From contig JAHHGV010000028.1 of NCBI GenBank assembly GCA_019359695.1, positions 1 through 64,000 on the forward strand: a stretch of DNA of 64,000 bases, read 5' to 3'. This document shows, piece by piece, positions 26,571 to 34,408 of the stretch. A model generated the notes under the pieces. The model was not told the DNA's origin. It was given only the letters and a program-made list of their open reading frames with translations, and searched no databases. The stretch comes from Brasilonema angustatum HA4187-MV1 (GTDB lineage Bacteria > Cyanobacteriota > Cyanobacteriia > Cyanobacteriales > Nostocaceae). Positions within the stretch are counted from its first letter, which is position 1; the number at the start of each line of letters is the position of its first letter. The position numbers and the translations under genes were made by a program.

Positions 26571-27722
26571 ATGACATTTGTATTAAGTTCTCAGAATATT
26601 TTTAATTACTTAGTTGAGCATAGACTCTGTACTCAGTTGGAGTCAGATCTGTATCAGGTTGAGCCGATAAGAGCAAAAAACTTTAACTTATTACTGACTT
26701 TGCCAGAAAGTCGGAAACTACTGATTAAGCAAGAACGACACAATAAAGAAGGCAAAACACTGGGCGAGTTTTTGAGTGAATGGCGAATTCAAGAGTTTTT
26801 ACAAACATTTCCAGAACTTAGTTACCTTCGATCTTGGATGCCGGAGGCGCTTCATTTTGAGGCTGAACATTCCATCATTGTTTTCAGCTACTTGGATGAC
26901 TATCGGGATTTAGCAGATTTCTACGAGAAGGAGAATGTTTTCCCAACTCAAATTGGCGAGGCGATCGCCACCATTCTCGCCACCATCCATCGAGCCACTT
27001 TCAACCGCCAAGAGTATCAGGAATTCTTCTCGGCAAAACCTAATAATCTCAGCCCTGCTCATGTGCCTAACTGGGTTCGTAGTATAGAACGGATAGGACC
27101 AGAAATTTTTGGTATAGTTCCTGCAGATGGGCTGAAATTCTTTAAGCTTTATCAGCGATACGAAAGCTTAGGGCAAGCAATCAGAGAACTTGCCGATGTT
27201 TTCCAACCCTGTTGCCTGACTCACAATGATCTCAAACTCAACAACATTCTCCTACACAATAATTGGGAGCAAGAATGGGAGCAAGAAAGTCCCAACATTG
27301 TACGGCTGATTGATTGGGAGCGCTCTTGTTGGGGAGATCCTGCTTTTGATTTGGGAACGCTGATTGCCAGCTACCTGCAAATCTGGCTGAGTAGCTTAGT
27401 CATTAGTAAGTCTTTGACTATCGAAGAATCTCTGCGTCTGGCTATGACACCTCTAGAACAGCTTCAACCTTCCATTGCTGCTCTGACTAGCGCTTATTTC
27501 GATAACTTCCCGGAGATTTTAGAGCATCGCCCCAATTTTTTGCTGCGAGTCGTGCAATTTGCTGGTTTGGCATTAATTCAACAGATTCAGGCAATGATTC
27601 AGTACCAAAAATCCTTTGGCAATAAAGGGATTTGCATGCTTCAAGTTGCCAAGAGTTTGTTATGTCGTCCGGAACAATCCTTGGCGACTGTTTTCGGAAC
27701 TGCAGCGACAGAACTCACTTAA
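26571..27722 (+). CDS. APH-fold kinase of a class V-like RiPP pathway (LxmK/TvaC-like)
   Basis: 383 aa of the aminoglycoside-phosphotransferase/kinase fold. Catalytic loop HNDLKLNN at 218-225 (Asp220 base, Asn225 metal ligand), then the DFG-equivalent IDWERSCWGDPAFDLG (Asp248). Upstream is the nucleotide-lobe segment KLLIKQ. An APH-like kinase next to a HopA1-family protein is the signature of class V lanthipeptide and thioamitide pathways, where the pair phosphorylates and then eliminates Ser/Thr in a precursor. A HopA1 gene lies 203 bases downstream and a candidate precursor after that. The start ATG 26571 aligns with the chosen start of the second kinase-like gene. Other APH substrates are possible if read alone. 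Confidence 0.85.
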   Translation: MTFVLSSQNIFNYLVEHRLCTQLESDLYQVEPIRAKNFNLLLTLPESRKLLIKQERHNKEGKTLGEFLSEWRIQEFLQTFPELSYLRSWMPEALHFEAEHSIIVFSYLDDYRDLADFYEKENVFPTQIGEAIATILATIHRATFNRQEYQEFFSAKPNNLSPAHVPNWVRSIERIGPEIFGIVPADGLKFFKLYQRYESLGQAIRELADVFQPCCLTHNDLKLNNILLHNNWEQEWEQESPNIVRLIDWERSCWGDPAFDLGTLIASYLQIWLSSLVISKSLTIEESLRLAMTPLEQLQPSIAALTSAYFDNFPEILEHRPNFLLRVVQFAGLALIQQIQAMIQYQKSFGNKGICMLQVAKSLLCRPEQSLATVFGTAATELT

Positions 27723-27769
27723 TTAGGGAGTATCTCAAATGTGTAATTTATATCAAACCCAGGTTATGA

Positions 27770-27873
27770 ATTGTCATTGCGAGCGGAACAGAGTGGAGCG
27801 AAGCAATCGCAAGGGCTGGGATTGCTTCGCTTCGTTCGCAATGACTGGGATTGCTTCGCTTCGCTCGCAATGA
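27770..27873. repeat. dispersed gattgcttcgcttcg repeat
   Basis: Two to three copies of the palindromic unit (cattgcgagcg... / ...ggattgcttcgcttcg, then cgcaatgac) fill the space between the kinase and the HopA1 gene. Common intergenic repeat type; no coding role. Confidence 0.75.
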
Positions 27874-27925
27874 CTGTACACATTTTGTTCATCTACTTAT
27901 TGATGTTTAATCGCGACGAAACTAT

Positions 27926-29047
27926 ATGCAACTAGAAAATTCTTCTCAAACTCAACAGCCGGATTCTGCTTCACAACAGCTACTCGATACTTTGCAAGAT
28001 ATCGTCAGCAATGTGCAAATCCACTCCAACTTCTCTATTAGCCATCCAAATTACAAACCTTTGGAATTACCAGATGAGGTTGTCGCCCGCTTCCAGCGAA
28101 TGCCTGCGGAGATTCAGAATAAGTATTTTAGCTTGCAACTGCGCTCGTTTCTCTACGGTATCTATTACAATGGCTCTATGCGAGCAGCTTTCGCACCAGA
28201 CGCCGATTTAGATAATTTGGCACTGCACCAGGACTTAGAAAATAACACCCGCCTCGGAGTAGACACAGCATTTTACGAACGGTTGCACTCGTCCAATCAA
28301 GGCAGCGGCTATTTTGACTCAGGTTGGTGTGTGGTGAGGCAAGAAAGTGATGGCACTCTTGCTGTAACCAAGAATAATTTAACTTTATACATTCAACCAG
28401 AGAAGCATCTGCAACTCGTCGAACAATCTGCCGCTGTAGGTGAGTTGGTGGCTATCCGAATGCCGAAAAATTTTGTGCAAAACGGGTTCTACATGGCAGT
28501 GAGCAATGCAGGACCACGCAGTTATACTCATCCAAACCGCCAGCCAGAAATCGTGCGAATTTACTTCAATTTCAGCCCAGAAGGTGCGGTGGCGGTTATG
28601 GACAGTCTGACGCGCGAGTTGAACTATATCTCAATTCCCTTTACCTTTAAAGTGCTATACAACCCAGGTGAATACAGGCGCTATGACTCAGGAGTCCTGT
28701 ATTTCGAGAAGAGTAACTATGAAGCTGTCCGGCAGGTGCTTGAGAGTGTCTACGCACAAACAAAAGCGCACTTTCACACAGATATCCCCTTATTCACCAA
28801 GTTTCTGGCACCAGGGTTAGGTTTAGCAGAAGAACCAGACCAAAAATTTGCAGAACAAGAAAGCTTTGGAATGAACCGCTGCCAAATTATTGCTAATGGT
28901 TTGTTGGAAGCTTGGCACTCGCTTGATAACTCCCCCCAAGGGCGGATGACTTCTATCCTCAAGCAATTCTCACAAGTGGGAATTGAATTGCTGCGTTCCT
29001 ACCTGAATGCTAACTCTGTGGACATATATACGCCGTTGAACTTATGA
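27926..29047 (+). CDS. HopA1-family protein of RiPP pathway (first copy)
   Basis: 373 aa. Conserved blocks of the HopA1 family: RMPAEIQNKYFSLQLRSFLYGIY (59-80), YFNFSPEGA (213-221), FKVLYNP (241-247), YRRYDSG (250-256), TKFLAPGLGLAE (291-302) and GMNRCQI (315-321). HopA1 was named for a Pseudomonas type III effector, but in bacterial RiPP clusters relatives act with an APH-like kinase, probably as the lyase that makes dehydroalanine or dehydrobutyrine. No signal peptide. It lies between the kinase and the precursor-like gene, all on the plus strand. A second, diverged copy is at 31005-32099. A role as effector toxin is unlikely in this context. Confidence 0.85.
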   Translation: MQLENSSQTQQPDSASQQLLDTLQDIVSNVQIHSNFSISHPNYKPLELPDEVVARFQRMPAEIQNKYFSLQLRSFLYGIYYNGSMRAAFAPDADLDNLALHQDLENNTRLGVDTAFYERLHSSNQGSGYFDSGWCVVRQESDGTLAVTKNNLTLYIQPEKHLQLVEQSAAVGELVAIRMPKNFVQNGFYMAVSNAGPRSYTHPNRQPEIVRIYFNFSPEGAVAVMDSLTRELNYISIPFTFKVLYNPGEYRRYDSGVLYFEKSNYEAVRQVLESVYAQTKAHFHTDIPLFTKFLAPGLGLAEEPDQKFAEQESFGMNRCQIIANGLLEAWHSLDNSPQGRMTSILKQFSQVGIELLRSYLNANSVDIYTPLNL

Positions 29048-29131
29048 CGGAAATTACTCCGTATGGTATAAATACTTTGTAGAAAGGATTTGATAATAGT
29101 AATTAAGAACACATTGATTAATATTCAAATC

Positions 29132-29341
29132 ATGAAAAACACAGATACTAACATCACAAATCAGATCACAAATGATATCACAAATGATATCCCAGTGGCC
29201 GGAACTGACTTGTTTGCCGATTCTGAAGACTTCTTGAATGAACTGACTGATAGTGAATTGGTTCAAATAAACGGTGGTGCTCGTTATGAGCCCAGCAACA
29301 TAAGCCTATTGTTATGTGGTGGTGATGTACTACTGCACTAG
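29132..29341 (+). CDS. candidate RiPP precursor peptide with double-glycine leader
   Basis: 69 aa from the ATG at 29132 (the frame is open back to TTG 29090, but ATG is the plausible start; no strong ribosome site is seen). The acidic leader ends FLNELTDSELVQINGG (residues 34-49), a classic double-glycine processing site. The predicted core is ARYEPSNISLLLCGGDVLLH (50-69) with Ser55, Ser58 and a single Cys62; SLLLC could close one lanthionine-type ring after Ser dehydration. Residues 8-19 come from three tandem 12-bp units (29153-29188) coding ITNQ/ITND. It sits between two kinase-like/HopA1 pairs. No C39 peptidase or exporter is in the window. It is not similar to any named lantibiotic I know. 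Confidence 0.7.
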   Translation: MKNTDTNITNQITNDITNDIPVAGTDLFADSEDFLNELTDSELVQINGGARYEPSNISLLLCGGDVLLH

Positions 29342-29456
29342 TTGACAATACCCGTGTGACAATTTGACCACGGTAAGCCTACTGGTCTGTAAGGAATTAC
29401 CTTAATTGCTCGTCCAAAGCTTGACATTTGGAACAGAAAACTCATTTTATCTAATG

Positions 29457-29492
29457 AAATCATAGAGTGGGCTAATCTCCACTCTATGATTT
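29457..29492. terminator. perfect 14-bp stem-loop after precursor gene
   Basis: Arms aaatcatagagtgg (29457-29470) and ccactctatgattt (29479-29492) around an 8-base loop, 116 bases past the precursor stop. It probably ends or attenuates the precursor transcript so that the peptide is made in excess over downstream enzymes. An ATG at 29486 lies inside the right arm and is therefore an unlikely start for the next gene. Confidence 0.6.
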
Positions 29493-29554
29493 ATTTAATT
29501 CAACTCATCAAGTCCAGAAAACACACTCGTCTGATAAGAATAAAGAAGCTTTTT

Positions 29555-30700
29555 GTGGCTATCAAACTCAACTCTAACAACTTATTTGATTACTTAATTG
29601 ATACTGCTATATGCCAAAAAGACGACTTAGACTATCTGAAAGTTGACGTTAATAGCAAGACTTTTCATTGGCTCATCGAGTTGCCCCAAAGTCAGGGCAA
29701 ACTATTTGTTAAGCAGACACCTGATTATAGAAGTCTTGAGCACGATGTTAGGATTTCTAAAGAGTGGAAGCTTTATAATTTTTTGCAGTCTCACAAAGAT
29801 TTAGATTCTGCTTCATCATTAATTCCAGAAGTCCTGCATTTTGATGACAGCAATTCCATACTAATATACAAATGCTCAAATGATTATATTAGCTTAAAAA
29901 GTTTTTATGAAAATCAGGAAGCTTTCCCAATAGCGCTCGCAGAATTGCTAGGAACGACTTTAGCAAAGCTACATTCACAGACAATGAGTACTCAGGCGTG
30001 CTACACTTTTCTGACTGAACTGGAAGAATCTAAACTTAACTACCAACTTCCTTATCCTGATTATCTTTCTGACTATCTTGTTAGCCGAATTGAACCTGAG
30101 AGTTTAAAGAAAACTCAAGCTGTTGCTTGGAGATTTCTGGGTATTTTTCAACAATCTGAAGTTGTGAGGGAAATTGTTACAGAGTTGGTGTTGAATCATC
30201 GCCACTGCTGTTTAACACACAATAATATTCAATTTCATAAGATTTTTATACCTAGACATTGGGAGAAGTTAGTAACGGAAACTCAGGATTATGACAAAAG
30301 CCTAATTAAGATTGTTGATTGGGAAGCATGTAGTTGGGGCGATCCAGCTTGCGATTTAGGAAAAGCAATTCTTGGCTATTTTCTCTTCTGGCTCAACAGT
30401 ATGATTGTACATCCTGCTATTGAAGTCAAAAAATCTATACAGCTAGCTACAATGCCTCTAGAAGTCGTTCGTCCTTCAATTGTCGCTATGACAAAAGCTT
30501 ATATCAATACTTACCCAAAGATTTTAGAAGATTATCCGGAATTTCTCAAGCGGGTTATTCAGTTTACTGGACTTGGTTTAATTTATCAACTCCTCACAGA
30601 ATTTCAACTTCAGCCAGAGATGGCTTTAAGTCACCAAGGGCTATATTTTTTCATTGCTACACAATTTCTGTGCAAGCCTGAAAAGTTTCTGTCAATTTAA
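29555..30700 (+). CDS. degenerate APH-fold kinase (predicted pseudokinase), second RiPP copy
   Basis: 381 aa from GTG 29555, which aligns residue for residue with the start of the first kinase (AIKLNSNNLFDYL against TFVLSSQNIFNYL); an extension to ATG 29486 would begin inside a hairpin. The catalytic loop reads THNNIQFHK: the base Asp is Asn224 and the metal-binding Asn is Lys229. The later metal Asp is kept in KIVDWEACSWGDPACDLG. Such changes normally abolish phosphotransfer, so it is probably a pseudokinase that binds precursor or partner. It is followed by the second HopA1 gene, as in the first pair. Overall it is clearly homologous to the 26.6-kb kinase but diverged. Confidence 0.8.
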   Translation: MAIKLNSNNLFDYLIDTAICQKDDLDYLKVDVNSKTFHWLIELPQSQGKLFVKQTPDYRSLEHDVRISKEWKLYNFLQSHKDLDSASSLIPEVLHFDDSNSILIYKCSNDYISLKSFYENQEAFPIALAELLGTTLAKLHSQTMSTQACYTFLTELEESKLNYQLPYPDYLSDYLVSRIEPESLKKTQAVAWRFLGIFQQSEVVREIVTELVLNHRHCCLTHNNIQFHKIFIPRHWEKLVTETQDYDKSLIKIVDWEACSWGDPACDLGKAILGYFLFWLNSMIVHPAIEVKKSIQLATMPLEVVRPSIVAMTKAYINTYPKILEDYPEFLKRVIQFTGLGLIYQLLTEFQLQPEMALSHQGLYFFIATQFLCKPEKFLSI

Positions 30701-30701
30701 C

Positions 30702-30927
30702 GGGAGCATTCCAATTTTGCACAGACACCTGGCGAATAGAATTCGCGGCTACACAGGCAAAGTCCGCCTACGCGGACTAATTACAGCCTGCGGAGGCAGG
30801 CTTTGTTTGTATAGCCGAGCCAGTGCGTTGGACGGGTTTCCCGGCTTGAAGCACCTGGCGTCCAGACTTCCAGTCTGTTAGCGAAGCGGCACGAAGTGCG
30901 GGCATTTTGCACATTTGGGATGCTCCC
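30702..30927. repeat. 226-bp palindromic MITE-like element
   Basis: Imperfect ~20-bp terminal inverted repeats (gggagcattccaattttgca at 30702-30721; right arm 30908-30927). Internal hairpins include agtccgcctacgcggact and agcctgcggaggcaggct. Positions 30817-30861 match a second copy at 44237-44281. It fills the gap 30701-31004 between the second kinase-like gene and the second HopA1 gene, where no ORF is supported. Confidence 0.7.
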
Positions 30928-31004
30928 ACTACTGTCTTTTTTGCCAAATTGAAAAACTCCCTGATTCAATACCCTGTCAATAAAAAAATATAAGAGAATC
31001 TATC

Positions 31005-32099
31005 ATGCAATTACCACCAACTTTACAGGAGACTTTACACGATATTGCTGACAACATTCAAATAGAATTCTCCAAATTACGCATCAGTCATTCTGACTAT
31101 TCTCCTATAGAAACTCCTGCTGCTACTGTGGCACAACTGCAAAAGATGCCTCAGGAAATCCAGTATAAATATTTAAATTCTCAGTTATCCAAATTCATAT
31201 ATAGTATTTACTTTGAAGGTTCGTGTACAACAGAAGTCAGCCCAGGAATTAAGACGAACGAACAAATTCTACAAGAAATAGATTCCAGAGAAATAGACTG
31301 GGAATTTTATGAACAACTGGACGAAAACAATGATGGAAGAGGTTTTTTTCACCCAGGATACCGCATCCTTAAACAGGAAGCTGATGGTAGCCTAGCCGCA
31401 GAATTTGATACTTTCATTCAACACATCCAGCGAGAGCGTCATCTTCCTTTATCTTTGCAATCAGCTAGTGTAAACGATCCAGTAGCAGTATTGTTACCTT
31501 CTAGCTATATTCATGAAAATAGGTATAGAGCAAATGGCGATGGTATAGGTGGTTTACCGCCTATGAAATTTCACAGTGAGGGAATAGTTGTTTACTTCAA
31601 CTTCAGTCCAGAAGCTGCTGTTTGGACTATGAAATATTTAACGACAAAATTGAATGAAGTGAAAGTCCCCTTTGCTTTCGAGGTATTACACAACCCTTTG
31701 AACTACAGGTTGTATAATTCAGGATTTCTCAAGTTTCCTTATAATCCAGATGAGTCTTACCGATACAAAGAAATTCTTTTACCTGTCTTACAGACGATTT
31801 ATGCAGAAAATAAATCCCACTTTCGGGAGCAGGTTCCCATATTTACCAAGGTACTCGCACCTGGTATCGGATTAGCCGAACATCCTGCTTCTGAACTGAA
31901 GTTTGGACTTCAACAACAGTTTGGAGAAAACCGCTGCGAAATTGTTGCCAGTGCAATGCTTGAAGCTCATCAAAACGGTGATGAATCAAAAGAAGCTCGG
32001 ATGAAATATATTATCCAACATTTTGAGCGGTTGGGGCTTGACATCGAGCGTCCCTATCTCAATCCTAACTCGGAAGATATTTACACACCATTGGAGTGA
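31005..32099 (+). CDS. HopA1-family protein of RiPP pathway (second copy)
   Basis: 364 aa, homologous along its length to the first copy: KMPQEIQYKYLNSQLSKFIYSIY, VYFNFSPEA, FEVLHNP, YRLYNSG, TKVLAPGIGLAE, GENRCEI, ending NPNSEDIYTPLE (first copy NANSVDIYTPLNL). One visible difference in a conserved block is YNSG where the first copy has YDSG. A 10-residue deletion/insertion pattern in the N-terminal third suggests old divergence. It is paired with the predicted pseudokinase; the two may form a scaffold or act on a different residue. Start ATG 31005. Confidence 0.85.
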   Translation: MQLPPTLQETLHDIADNIQIEFSKLRISHSDYSPIETPAATVAQLQKMPQEIQYKYLNSQLSKFIYSIYFEGSCTTEVSPGIKTNEQILQEIDSREIDWEFYEQLDENNDGRGFFHPGYRILKQEADGSLAAEFDTFIQHIQRERHLPLSLQSASVNDPVAVLLPSSYIHENRYRANGDGIGGLPPMKFHSEGIVVYFNFSPEAAVWTMKYLTTKLNEVKVPFAFEVLHNPLNYRLYNSGFLKFPYNPDESYRYKEILLPVLQTIYAENKSHFREQVPIFTKVLAPGIGLAEHPASELKFGLQQQFGENRCEIVASAMLEAHQNGDESKEARMKYIIQHFERLGLDIERPYLNPNSEDIYTPLE

Positions 32100-32102
32100 A
32101 TT

Positions 32103-32260
32103 CCTCTGAACCTCACCCTGCCCTATCGGGCATCCCTCTCCTTAGCAAGGAGAGGGAAAGATTTTAGCGAAGCTAAAAGCGAGGGTGAGGTGAAAGGCGA
32201 TCCGGTGTGTACACCGTCGCCTTGCTAAGGAGGGTGCGCGGTAGCGCGAGTGGAGTATCT
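32103..32260. repeat. intergenic palindromic repeats
   Basis: ctctccttagcaaggagag hairpin, tttagcgaagctaaa, and a duplicated ccttgctaaggagggtgcgcg stretch between the second HopA1 gene and the flavodoxin-like gene. Typical dispersed repeats; no coding sequence. Confidence 0.65.
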
Positions 32261-32349
32261 GTTGCAAAGAAAGCGACTTCACTTTTTGACAAAGAGTCTT
32301 TATGATATGACTGGCGTCATTTGACATAAAATAATTAAACAGGTTTCCC

Positions 32350-32940
32350 ATGCCCACTGTAGCAATTGTCTACTTTTCCGGTGCTGGTCATACTCACCTT
32401 ATGGCTCAAGCTATTGCTGAAGGTGCAAGCAAAGTTGAAGGTACCACTGTTGAGGTTTTGCGGATTGTTGGCGAGCAGATTGTAAAGGGTCGTTGGAAGG
32501 ATGATGCAACAATAGAAAAGCTTAATAATGCTGATGCAATTGTGTTTGGTTCACCTACCTACATGGGTGGTGTTGCAGCTCAGTTTAAGGCATTTATTGA
32601 TGCAGCTAGCGGAATTTGGTTTAAACACGGATGGAAAGACAAAATCGCTGCTGGGTTTACGCACTCTAGCTCTCCCAGTGGCGATAAGCAAGGAACACTG
32701 CTATATTTAGCAACAAATGCGGCTCAACACGGTATGATTTGGGTAAACGTGGGAGATTTGTCAAGCTTTTTGTTCGGTAAGGATGATGGAATAAACCGAC
32801 TCGGTGCATATTTAGGCGTGATGGGTCATGTTCCACTTGATATGAGCGGTAAGGAAGCAGAGATAGATGCGGGCGATCGCCTCACCTCAGAACGTTTTGG
32901 ACAACGCATTGCAGAGGTAACAAAACGTTGGGTTAGGTAG
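32350..32940 (+). CDS. flavodoxin-like / WrbA-type FMN-binding protein
   Basis: 196 aa. The phosphate-binding loop VYFSGAGHTHLMAQ near residues 7-20 and the isoalloxazine loop FGSPTYMGGVAAQFK near 67-81 identify an FMN-binding flavodoxin-like fold related to WrbA quinone reductases; a late QHGMIWVNVG matches that subgroup. It probably reduces quinones with NAD(P)H. It is 250 bases from the RiPP locus and separated by repeats, so a role in peptide modification is possible but not supported. A short palindrome atgac-tggc-gtcat lies ~40 bases before the ATG and might be a regulator site. Confidence 0.85.
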   Translation: MPTVAIVYFSGAGHTHLMAQAIAEGASKVEGTTVEVLRIVGEQIVKGRWKDDATIEKLNNADAIVFGSPTYMGGVAAQFKAFIDAASGIWFKHGWKDKIAAGFTHSSSPSGDKQGTLLYLATNAAQHGMIWVNVGDLSSFLFGKDDGINRLGAYLGVMGHVPLDMSGKEAEIDAGDRLTSERFGQRIAEVTKRWVR

Positions 32941-32951
32941 ATTAGATACGA

Positions 32952-32987
32952 ACAGAGCAAGACTGTTAAGAGTCCTGCTCTTTTTTT
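32952..32987. terminator. rho-independent terminator
   Basis: agagcaagact / agagtcctgctct stem (one mismatch) followed by a run of seven T. Ends the flavodoxin transcript and lies at the stop of the convergent DUF3616 gene. Confidence 0.8.
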
Positions 32988-34054
32988 CAAATCAGCTTAA
33001 AAACATCTGCCAGTACACCACCATCTCCTACCAACCTATTCTTTGCCGGAGAATCATAAACTGTTAGTAGTGAAGGTACCCCAGCTATATCATGAAATAA
33101 AGTTATTCCCTCAGCGTGTTCGTCTCTATTTCCATATGGGATATCAAGGACAAACTCTGGATAATTGAGAACATTTTCTTGTAAATCAGCGCCATTCTTC
33201 AGACGATAAACTTGCACAGGACCATCCAAATCCATTGTCGGTCCTGCTAAAATCAACAAATCTTCACTTTCTAAGCATAAATCTCGAATTCCTAAACCAT
33301 TCAAGAAGAGAAAATGCTTTTTGTATCCCTTGCCATCATCTGTAATATTCTTCAATCTCAGGAGTCCGGGAGCAGAGTTTTCTAACTCTATTTCCAGAAT
33401 GATAGCCCAACCTCGTAATACAGGTCCACGCAAACCTAGAAAAATTCTGTTTTTACAAACGGCTATCCCTTCTATATCAAAACCATTATCCTTACCGGGA
33501 ATTGTCGCTTTCACAAAAAAGCCCAAGTGTGGATCATCTGCCAAAGCTTCCATGAGTAAGTTACCTTGTTGGGTTACCTCAAGTTTGGCAGCACTTAATT
33601 GTACGTTAGGATTTTTTGGATGTTGACATGATGATAATAATTCCCCATCCACCAGTGGAATACGTCCTATGATATAGCGATTTGGTTCGGATGCAATTTT
33701 GGCTAGTCTTTTAATATTTTTATCATCAGAAAATTCAGGTTTCGGTTTTTTACGTTTATAGCTGTGAGAACCAATTAACCATAGATAATAATCAGCATAT
33801 GCCAAACCTTCAATATCAATTTCTTCTTCTTCTGGTGCAGGTAAGCTGATAAAGTTTGCTACGTGATATTGTTTATGTTCTGCAAAGTTACTTACATCTA
33901 CAAAAGACAGCCGTTCAATAGTTGAGGTTTCATCCGATCCCAACCATAAGTGCTTCTCTGGAGTTAGTAGCATTGCTGAAAGGTCGTTCCGATGTTCTTT
34001 AAAACCATCAGTAAAAGTTAGTAAAACTTGATTTATTCGATGTGAATAGTCCAT
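32987..34054 (-). CDS. DUF3616 protein
   Basis: 355 aa, soluble. The repeated beta-strand pattern and markers such as DLSAMLLTPEKHLWLGSDE, DIEGLAYADYYLWLIGSHS, FDIEGIAVCKNRIFLGLRGP and GIRDLCLESEDLLILAGPT fit the DUF3616 family, which looks like a beta-propeller. Function unknown. It stands alone between a terminator and a repeat element. Start ATG 34052-34054. Confidence 0.85.
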   Translation of the reverse strand: MDYSHRINQVLLTFTDGFKEHRNDLSAMLLTPEKHLWLGSDETSTIERLSFVDVSNFAEHKQYHVANFISLPAPEEEEIDIEGLAYADYYLWLIGSHSYKRKKPKPEFSDDKNIKRLAKIASEPNRYIIGRIPLVDGELLSSCQHPKNPNVQLSAAKLEVTQQGNLLMEALADDPHLGFFVKATIPGKDNGFDIEGIAVCKNRIFLGLRGPVLRGWAIILEIELENSAPGLLRLKNITDDGKGYKKHFLFLNGLGIRDLCLESEDLLILAGPTMDLDGPVQVYRLKNGADLQENVLNYPEFVLDIPYGNRDEHAEGITLFHDIAGVPSLLTVYDSPAKNRLVGDGGVLADVFKLI

Positions 34055-34056
34055 TG

Positions 34057-34183
34057 TATAGCGCTCCTAAATGAGTTGTGAAATTTTTCGTTAAGCCAGG
34101 GAACAGGGAACGGGGAACAGGGAACAGGAAAGAATGATTTACAAATGTACTTCGTTTTTTACAAATGACTTAGGGCTGCTATA
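34057..34183. repeat. second tatagc..tcctaaat palindromic element
   Basis: Ends tatagcgctcctaaat and acttagggctgctata (imperfect inverted repeat) with gggaaca heptamers inside; the same type as 13457-13560. It touches the start of the DUF3616 gene. The rest of the gap to the CHAD gene is AT-rich with no gene. Confidence 0.65.
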
Positions 34184-34408
34184 TATACTTCAGATGAAAA
34201 TTATTTTTTATTTTAACGTGTTATTGATATCACGTTTTCTTCAGTGTTTATATTTAAAAAAATAACGAAAACTAACTTATGATAACAAAATTATACAAAT
34301 TTTTCCGAATAAAAACTTTACAAAACATAGATGATAGATTTAAAAAATGCTACGATTCAATCACATCAGCCAGTTAAGTACTTTCATTCAAGATGTGTAT
34401 CAATTTGT

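Noticed and set aside
29486-29554. ATG 29486 as start of the second kinase-like gene
   Set aside because: It lies in the right arm of a 14-bp hairpin and adds residues with no counterpart in the first copy; GTG 29555 aligns exactly.
27926-32099. HopA1 proteins as type III secretion effectors
   Set aside because: No secretion genes are present; the kinase and peptide neighbours point to RiPP maturation instead.
32350-32940. Flavodoxin-like protein as a LanD-type decarboxylase of the RiPP locus
   Set aside because: Its motifs are those of WrbA-like flavodoxins, not of the HFCD decarboxylases; repeats separate it from the cluster.
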